From Candidatus Colicola coprequi (GTDB lineage Bacteria > Bacteroidota > Bacteroidia > Bacteroidales > Paludibacteraceae), in NCBI GenBank assembly GCA_018065765.1, contig JAGHSR010000047.1, positions 1 through 11,022 on the forward strand: a stretch of 11,022 nt of DNA, given 5' to 3'. The position numbers and the translations under genes were made by a program. Each line of letters starts with the position of its first letter. Positions within the stretch are counted from its first letter, which is position 1. Positions 5,505-11,022 of the stretch are shown one piece after another. The notes beneath the pieces are model-generated. The model had not been told where the DNA came from and did not search any database. It worked only from the letters and a program-made list of their open reading frames with translations.

Positions 5505-8189
5505 TTGAACGAGTCATTTATTCACATAGAAGGAGCCCGAACACACAATCTGAAAAATGTGTCGGTAGATATTCCACGAAACCAGTTAGTGGTAATAACA
5601 GGCGTTTCCGGCAGCGGCAAATCATCGTTAGCATTTGATACACTATATGCTGAAGGACAACGGCGCTACGTGGAGAGTTTGAGTGCCTACGCGCGACAAT
5701 TCTTGGGGAAAATGCAGAAGCCCGATGTGGATAAACTAACCGGCATACCTCCGGCCATAGCTATCGAGCAAAAGACAAGTACACGTAATCCTCGCAGTAC
5801 GGTGGGTACTGTGACGGAGATTTATGACTATTTAAAACTCCTTTTCGCGCGCGTGGGGCACACCTGCTCGCCCGCGAGCGGGCAGGAGGTGCGCAAACAT
5901 AGTGTGCAAGATGTCATCGACACAATCATGCGTCAACCGACAGGCAGCCGCATCATATTGTTAGCTCCGGTGGTGCTTACGAATGGAAAGAGTTTGGAAG
6001 AGCGCATAACAGAATGGCAGAAGCAGGGATTCAGTCGCACAACCGAAATAGAAGGAAAGCATTATCTGGTGGTTGATCGTATCGTAGTGGAAACCGAGCA
6101 GTCGCTTCGCAACCGCTTGGCAGATTCGGTACAGACAGCATTCTACGAAGGATGTGGGGCATGTTGCGTAAAAACCGAGCAGCAGTTACTGCTATTTAGT
6201 GAACGATTTGAGGCGGATGGTATCACATTCATAGAACCGAGTGAACATTTGTTCAATTTCAACAATCCTTTAGGAGCATGCCCACGGTGTAATGGGTTTG
6301 GTTCGGTGGTAGGAATAGATGAAGATTTAGTTGTTCCGGATAAGTCTAAAAGCATCTACGAAGAGGCGATTGCATGTTGGCGTGGCGAAAAAATGTGTGA
6401 ATGGAACAACGCGCTCATCTACAGTGCAGATAAATTCGGATTTCCTATTCATACGCCTTTCTATGCTTTGACGCCTGAACAAAAACAACTGATTTGGACA
6501 GGCAATGAATACTTCCAAGGATTGAACGATTTCTTCCAGATGTTGGAGCAAAAGCAGTATGCGAAGATGCAGTATCGTGTCATGCTGGCTCGATACAGAG
6601 GTAAAACCATTTGTCCGGAATGCAATGGGTATCGACTAAGGAAAGAAGCCAATTATGTTTTGGTGGGAAACCGCAGTATCAGAGAACTGACGGCCATGTC
6701 TATTCACGACCTTAGCGAGTGGTTTGACACGTTGAAATTGCCGGCTCAGGATCAAATGGCTGCAGCCCCCCTGCTTGTTGAAATTAAGCATCGATTGCAG
6801 TTTATGCAGGATGTAGGTTTGCGTTATCTGACACTCAACCGAAACAGTAATACACTTTCCGGGGGGGAGAGTCAGCGCATCAATCTTGCCAAGTCGCTCG
6901 GTAGCAGTTTGGTAGGGTCACTCTATGTGTTGGACGAACCCAGTATTGGACTTCATGCACGCGACACTCATCGGCTGATACACGTACTGAAACAACTGCG
7001 TGATCTGGGCAATACGATCGTGGTGGTAGAGCATGATGAGGATATACAACAGGCAGCCGATTACATCATTGAAATAGGTCCTGCAGCGGGACAAAATGGC
7101 GGAAAGGTAGTCTATACAGGCAGTCCAAAACCAGAACGAATACCCTACGACATTCCTCCTATGCGTAGGCCATGGAGCAACTATATAGAGATACAAAATG
7201 CCTGCGAAAACAATCTCAAAGACATAACCATTCGTTTTCCACTGAATGTGATGACTGTAGTGACCGGTGTATCGGGAAGCGGCAAATCATCACTCGTGAG
7301 CCGTGTACTCTACCCTGCCGTTAGGAAACATTTAGGAGGTATCGCTGATAGGACAGGTAACTTTGGGAGTCTAAAAGGAAGTTTGCACCTCGTTCATAAC
7401 ATCGAGTTTGTAGATCAAAATCCTCTCAGTAAATCCTCACGATCCAATCCGGTTACCTATTTGAAAGCCTACGACGAGATACGCAAATTGTTTGCAGAGC
7501 AGCAACTGTCGCGTCAAATGAATTTCACTCCTGCACATTTCAGTTTCAACACTCCCGGTGGGCGATGCGAAGAATGTCAAGGAGAAGGTTTCATTACCAT
7601 CGAAATGCAGTTTATGGCAGACCTAAAATTGGTGTGCGAGCATTGTCATGGACATCGATTTAAGCAGGACGTGCTGGAAGTGTTGTACAAAGGCAAGAAT
7701 ATTTATGACATACTGGAAATGACTGTCAATCAGGCGCTTGAGTTCTTCGGTGAGGACAAAGCTTGTCAAAAAATTGTTCGACGTCTCAAGCCTTTGCAGG
7801 ATGTAGGGATAGGTTATGTTAAATTGGGACAAAGTTCCAGCACACTGTCAGGAGGTGAGAGTCAACGAGTCAAGTTAGCTTCTTTCCTTGCTCAGGAAGA
7901 TTGTCCGCCTACCATATTTATTTTTGACGAGCCGACCACAGGTCTTCATCGCAAAGATATTGCCGTGCTCCGTCAGGCGTTGGATGCTTTGATTTCTAAG
8001 GGACATACTATCATCATCATTGAGCACAATCCCGCTATCATATTGGCCGCAGACCATGTTATTGATTTGGGACCTGAGGGAGGAGACCAAGGCGGACACA
8101 TTGTATTTGAGGGAACTCCGGAACAATTAATGCTATGCTCGGATAGCTATACCGGTCAAGCTCTAAAAAAACAATATAAAGACGACTAA
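5505..8189 (+). CDS. uvrA: UvrABC excinuclease subunit A (UvrA)
   Basis: UvrA is the damage-sensing ATPase of nucleotide excision repair, which dimerises and loads UvrB on damaged DNA. The 894-residue protein has both ABC modules. ABC-I has Walker A GVSGSGKSS (33-41), signature LSGGESQR (451-458) and Walker B YVLDEPSIGLH (474-484). ABC-II has GVSGSGKSS (588-596), LSGGESQR (781-788) and FIFDEPTTGLH (805-815). A UvrB-binding-type region (about 119-235) and a DNA-insertion region (about 270-390) are present. The second zinc module is complete (Cys688, Cys691, Cys711, Cys714). The first zinc finger keeps only Cys259 and Cys262; the upstream CxxC is replaced by FEADGI. The linker between the modules (about 538-558) is short, which helps explain why the protein is about 45 residues below E. 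coli UvrA. Start TTG 5505 is forced: it directly follows the upstream gene's in-frame TAG, and the conserved core begins within a few residues. The wecA-like gene follows after 1 nt. Confidence 0.97.
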   Translation: MNESFIHIEGARTHNLKNVSVDIPRNQLVVITGVSGSGKSSLAFDTLYAEGQRRYVESLSAYARQFLGKMQKPDVDKLTGIPPAIAIEQKTSTRNPRSTVGTVTEIYDYLKLLFARVGHTCSPASGQEVRKHSVQDVIDTIMRQPTGSRIILLAPVVLTNGKSLEERITEWQKQGFSRTTEIEGKHYLVVDRIVVETEQSLRNRLADSVQTAFYEGCGACCVKTEQQLLLFSERFEADGITFIEPSEHLFNFNNPLGACPRCNGFGSVVGIDEDLVVPDKSKSIYEEAIACWRGEKMCEWNNALIYSADKFGFPIHTPFYALTPEQKQLIWTGNEYFQGLNDFFQMLEQKQYAKMQYRVMLARYRGKTICPECNGYRLRKEANYVLVGNRSIRELTAMSIHDLSEWFDTLKLPAQDQMAAAPLLVEIKHRLQFMQDVGLRYLTLNRNSNTLSGGESQRINLAKSLGSSLVGSLYVLDEPSIGLHARDTHRLIHVLKQLRDLGNTIVVVEHDEDIQQAADYIIEIGPAAGQNGGKVVYTGSPKPERIPYDIPPMRRPWSNYIEIQNACENNLKDITIRFPLNVMTVVTGVSGSGKSSLVSRVLYPAVRKHLGGIADRTGNFGSLKGSLHLVHNIEFVDQNPLSKSSRSNPVTYLKAYDEIRKLFAEQQLSRQMNFTPAHFSFNTPGGRCEECQGEGFITIEMQFMADLKLVCEHCHGHRFKQDVLEVLYKGKNIYDILEMTVNQALEFFGEDKACQKIVRRLKPLQDVGIGYVKLGQSSSTLSGGESQRVKLASFLAQEDCPPTIFIFDEPTTGLHRKDIAVLRQALDALISKGHTIIIIEHNPAIILAADHVIDLGPEGGDQGGHIVFEGTPEQLMLCSDSYTGQALKKQYKDD
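5863..5886 (+). other. GC-rich hairpin inside uvrA
   Basis: CCTGCTCGC (5863-5871) can pair with GCGGGCAGG (5878-5886) as a 9-bp stem with one G-U pair and a 6-nt loop. It lies in a short run of GC-rich codons (about 5846-5895) that contrasts with the flanks. No T tract follows, so it is not an intrinsic terminator. Any effect on translation or mRNA processing is untested. Confidence 0.5.
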
Positions 8190-8190
8190 C

Positions 8191-9273
8191 ATGATACAAT
8201 TTTTATATTCACACCCATTCTTGATAGGTCTTATTTCTTTTGTGATTGGCCTTATCAGTATGCCTTTGGTGGTTGAAATCGCCCGCAAAAAGCACTTTGT
8301 TGTTCGCCCCAATAAGCGCACTTGCCACTCTGGCGAGATACCGAATATCGGAGGTGTGAACATCTGTTTTTCATTTTTACTGACGTTTATGCTCTTTGAA
8401 CTCAATTCACTGCAGGAGTCACAATATTTGCTCATCGGGGTGTTTGTCATTGTCATCGTTGGACTGGTGGATGATATCCTCGTTTTGTCCCCATTATCCA
8501 AACTGATAGGAGAGATTTTTGCCGGTGTAGTGTTGATTGGGTTTGCGGACATTCGCATCAGTCACTTGCACGGTCTGTTTGGCGTTACCGAAATGGGTAT
8601 TTTGGCATCATACGGTATTTCGTTTTTCCTGCTACTTGCTATCATCAATGCCCTCAATCTGATTGATGGAGTCGATGGGTTAGCCAGTGGATTGGGCATA
8701 TTGTATTGCGCTTCGTTTGCCACATACTTTCTGCTGACAGGAGAAACAGCCTGGGCTATTTTAGGTATCTGTCTTATCGGCTCATTGGCGGTGTTCTTCA
8801 TTTACAACGTGTTTGGCAAAAAGCAGAAGATTTTCTTAGGTGACTCCGGTTCCTTGCTATTGGGCTATGTCATGACGGCTTTTGTGTTCCGTGTAATGGA
8901 GATGAATGCTTATCATCTTGTACCCGACTCCTTGCACATGAATGCCACTCCGATGGTAGCATTAGCCATTTTGACAATACCTATGTTCGATATGGCGAGG
9001 GTATCTCTCACACGCATATTACACGGAACATCGCCATTTCAGGCCGACCGTAATCATATCCACCATTTGCTCCTACAAACCGGGCTCAACCACTTGCAAA
9101 CAACCTGCGTTTTACTCAGCATGTCCCTTGTGTTTATCGGCTTGGCTATCGTTGGGCGCAATTGGAATATGTGGTTGCTATTAGGCATCAATGCAACCAT
9201 ATTCACCTTGTTTGTTATCTGTATCAAACTACGTATCAAACATCAAACCGCAATAGACAATGATAAGCATTGA
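8191..9273 (+). CDS. wecA: WecA/TagO-like polyprenyl-phosphate sugar-1-phosphate transferase
   Basis: Members of this MraY/WecA superfamily transfer a sugar 1-phosphate (usually GlcNAc-1-P) from a UDP-sugar to undecaprenyl phosphate, the first step of O-antigen, capsule or other surface glycan assembly at the inner membrane. The 360 residues contain about ten hydrophobic segments and the family motifs in order: PNKRTCHSGEIPNIGG (40-55), GLVDDIL with the Mg-binding Asp pair (91-97, D94/D95), NLIDGVDGLA (156-165), IFLGDSGS (214-221) and the cytoplasmic DRNHIHHLL (286-294). The HIHH motif marks the WecA/TagO/RgpG branch and argues against MraY, the peptidoglycan enzyme. The ATG lies 1 nt past the uvrA stop. 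The 3' end overlaps the ABC-F gene by 14 nt. No glycosyltransferase cluster is visible here, so the sugar substrate and final glycan are unknown; the symbol reflects family membership rather than proven substrate. Confidence 0.9.
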   Translation: MIQFLYSHPFLIGLISFVIGLISMPLVVEIARKKHFVVRPNKRTCHSGEIPNIGGVNICFSFLLTFMLFELNSLQESQYLLIGVFVIVIVGLVDDILVLSPLSKLIGEIFAGVVLIGFADIRISHLHGLFGVTEMGILASYGISFFLLLAIINALNLIDGVDGLASGLGILYCASFATYFLLTGETAWAILGICLIGSLAVFFIYNVFGKKQKIFLGDSGSLLLGYVMTAFVFRVMEMNAYHLVPDSLHMNATPMVALAILTIPMFDMARVSLTRILHGTSPFQADRNHIHHLLLQTGLNHLQTTCVLLSMSLVFIGLAIVGRNWNMWLLLGINATIFTLFVICIKLRIKHQTAIDNDKH

Positions 9274-11022
9274 GCATTTGAGCATAGAGTTCTCTTCCCG
9301 TCCTATTTTGGACGACATATCTTTCCTTGTCAACAAGAAAGATAGAATTGCCTTGGTGGGCAAGAACGGCGCTGGTAAAACGACATTACTTCGTCTGATT
9401 GCAGGTGAGTATTCGCCTACTGCCGGCACCATCGCACGCGATGGCGAATTGAGAATCGACTATTTGCCACAAGTAATGCTATTTCAAGACAATCGCTGTT
9501 TGATGGACGAAGTGTGTCAAGGAAATGATGATCCCCGATTTATTGCGGAAGCAGATCGTACCATTATTGGACTTGGCTTTGAGCGCAAAGATTTCTCAAG
9601 ACCCTGTAGCGAGTTCTCCGGCGGTTGGCGTATGCGTATCGAATTAGCTAAAATTCTGTTGGCGCACCCCGATTTGTTGTTGCTGGATGAACCAACCAAT
9701 CATTTGGATATTGAATCCATACAATGGTTGGAGGATTTTCTCAAGTGTTCACCGAGTGCAGTCCTGTTAGTGAGCCACGATAGAGCATTTTTGGACAACG
9801 TCACTACACGTACTATCGAAATCACTTTGGGGCGCATATATGATTACAGCGTCCCATATAGTCAGTTTGTAAAACTCAGACAAGAACGCCACGAACAGCA
9901 GGTACGAGCATACCTGAACCAACAAAAGATGATTGAGGAAACAGAAGATTTTATCGAGCGTTTCCGCTACAAAGCCACAAAAGCAGTACAGGTACAAAGC
10001 CGCATCAAACAATTGGAGAAGTTGGAACGATTGGAAGTGGATTTGGAAGATACATCGCGGTTGAACTTACGTTTCCCGCCTGCCCCTCGTAGTGGAGATT
10101 TCCCCATTATCATTGAAGATTTGGAAAAATCATTTCCTCAAAAAACCGTTATTTCCGGTGTTAATTTGACCATTCGCCGTGGAGAAAAAGTGGCTTTTGT
10201 CGGCAAAAACGGAGAAGGTAAAACCACACTGGTACGCTGTATCATGGGGCAGTTGGACTACTTGGGCTCCCTTAAAATAGGACATAATGTTCGCATTGGG
10301 TATTTCGCACAAAACCAAGCCTCCTTGCTGGACGAGAACCTAACGGTATTTCAAACTATTGATTATGTGGCAGTTGGCGATATACGAACAAAAATCCGCG
10401 ACATATTGGGAGCATTTATGTTTGGAGGTGAAGCTTCAGACAAAAAGGTAAAAGTCCTTTCCGGAGGTGAACGCAGTCGACTGGCTATGATTCGTCTGCT
10501 GCTGGAACCATGCAATCTGCTCATACTGGACGAGCCGACCAATCACTTGGACATGCAATCAAAAGACGTGCTTAAAACAGCACTTAAGGATTTTGATGGG
10601 ACTATTATTTGTGTGAGCCACGATCGCGATTTTCTCGATGGATTGGTGAGTAAAGTCTATGAATTTGGCGGGGGAAAAGTACGGGAGCACTTAGGTGGCA
10701 TATACGATTTTCTGCGAAACAAGAAGATTGACAACCTACAAGAACTGGAACGCAAAAATCCTGCCAAAACGAGTACGCAAACAGAGTCTATTGTGGGAGC
10801 GAATATGTCCGCAGGAAAGGCTGATTACGAGCAACAAAAAGCCGCAGCCGCAGCCGAGCGTAAAAAACAAAAACAAATAGCCGACACCGAAGCCGAGATA
10901 GCGAAGTTAGAACAAGCACAAAAAGACTTGGAACAGATACTCAACGAGGCTACTAATCAAACAGCGGTGAACTTTCAGCGCTACGAGAATATTAAACATC
11001 AGATAGAACAAAAAATGTACGA
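9260..11022 (+). CDS. ABC-F family ATPase (3' end outside window)
   Basis: The frame is open for 587 codons to the right edge. ATG 9260 is forced by an in-frame TAG at 9254-9256, and it overlaps the wecA-like gene by 14 nt. ABC-F proteins have two ATPase domains and no membrane domain; characterised members bind the ribosomal E site and act on stalled or initiating ribosomes. NBD1: Walker A GKNGAGKTT (34-42), signature FSGGW (119-123), Walker B LLLLDEPTNHLD (139-150), switch SHD (172-174). The interdomain linker (about 205-265) is a charged helical pair with ERFRYKATKAVQVQSR (232-247), where the P-site tRNA-interaction motif would lie. NBD2: GKNGEGKTT (315-323), LSGGE (400-404), LILDEPTNHLD (421-431), SHD (453-455). 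A Lys/Ala/Glu-rich coiled-coil-like C-terminal arm starts near 520 and is cut by the window edge. The helical region between Q-loop and signature in NBD1 is unusually short. It is closest to the Uup/YheS-type housekeeping group; the exact subfamily is uncertain. Confidence 0.93.
   Translation, partial: MISIEHLSIEFSSRPILDDISFLVNKKDRIALVGKNGAGKTTLLRLIAGEYSPTAGTIARDGELRIDYLPQVMLFQDNRCLMDEVCQGNDDPRFIAEADRTIIGLGFERKDFSRPCSEFSGGWRMRIELAKILLAHPDLLLLDEPTNHLDIESIQWLEDFLKCSPSAVLLVSHDRAFLDNVTTRTIEITLGRIYDYSVPYSQFVKLRQERHEQQVRAYLNQQKMIEETEDFIERFRYKATKAVQVQSRIKQLEKLERLEVDLEDTSRLNLRFPPAPRSGDFPIIIEDLEKSFPQKTVISGVNLTIRRGEKVAFVGKNGEGKTTLVRCIMGQLDYLGSLKIGHNVRIGYFAQNQASLLDENLTVFQTIDYVAVGDIRTKIRDILGAFMFGGEASDKKVKVLSGGERSRLAMIRLLLEPCNLLILDEPTNHLDMQSKDVLKTALKDFDGTIICVSHDRDFLDGLVSKVYEFGGGKVREHLGGIYDFLRNKKIDNLQELERKNPAKTSTQTESIVGANMSAGKADYEQQKAAAAAERKKQKQIADTEAEIAKLEQAQKDLEQILNEATNQTAVNFQRYENIKHQIEQKMY

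Noticed and set aside
5863..5886. GC hairpin as an intrinsic terminator
   Set aside because: It lies in the middle of uvrA coding sequence and is not followed by a T tract.
5505..8189. Assignment as a UvrA2-type paralogue
   Set aside because: UvrA2 proteins lack the UvrB-binding domain; a region of the right size and position is present here, so UvrA proper is preferred.
8163..8558. Antisense reading frame of 131 codons over the wecA-like gene
   Set aside because: Composition is a mirror of the membrane-protein codons on the + strand; no family resemblance.
10695..10880. Small + strand frame within the ABC-F C-terminal region
   Set aside because: Out-of-frame shadow of the Lys/Ala-rich arm; no start signal.
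9260..11022. Antibiotic-resistance ABC-F (target-protection) protein
   Set aside because: Motifs and linker resemble housekeeping Uup/YheS-like proteins, and there is no mobile or resistance context.

Overview
The window reads as chromosomal DNA from a member of the Bacteroidales (Bacteroidota). The evidence is the Bacteroidota-type promoter (TTTG, 19 nt, TACTTTTG) ahead of recQ, the near absence of Shine-Dalgarno sequences, and protein features I associate with this order, such as the UvrA and ABC-F sequence variants and the long C-terminal extension of RecQ. Composition is moderate in GC. All genes lie on the + strand. I found no RNA gene, mobile element, CRISPR array or clear intrinsic terminator.

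Layout: bases 1-462 are the 3' part of an HtpX-like M48 membrane metalloprotease. A 112-nt AT-rich gap (463-574) carries the only convincing promoter. From 575 to the right edge runs one very compact gene string: recQ helicase; rimO (overlaps recQ by 4 nt, TTG start); a 90-residue HU-family DNA-binding protein (46-nt gap); a 368-residue protein joining an HU-like domain, a transmembrane helix and a LysM-like domain (19-nt gap); uvrA (0-nt gap, TTG start, same frame); a WecA/TagO-type polyprenyl-phosphate sugar-1-phosphate transferase (1-nt gap); and an ABC-F ATPase (overlaps by 14 nt) that leaves the window still open after 587 codons.

The string mixes genome maintenance (RecQ, UvrA), nucleoid architecture (two HU-type proteins), ribosome-related functions (RimO modifies ribosomal protein uS12; ABC-F proteins act on the ribosome) and cell-envelope synthesis (WecA-like). 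The most interesting item is the HU-TM-LysM protein. Its layout predicts a cytoplasmic DNA-binding-like head and a periplasmic peptidoglycan-binding-like tail, a candidate physical link between nucleoid and cell wall. Secondary oddities are the in-frame TAG|TTG junction between that gene and uvrA, an unusually short helical region in the first ATPase domain of the ABC-F protein, a degenerate first zinc-binding pair and short interdomain linker in UvrA, and two small CG-rich patches inside rimO and uvrA. Apart from these details the region looks like ordinary core genome.
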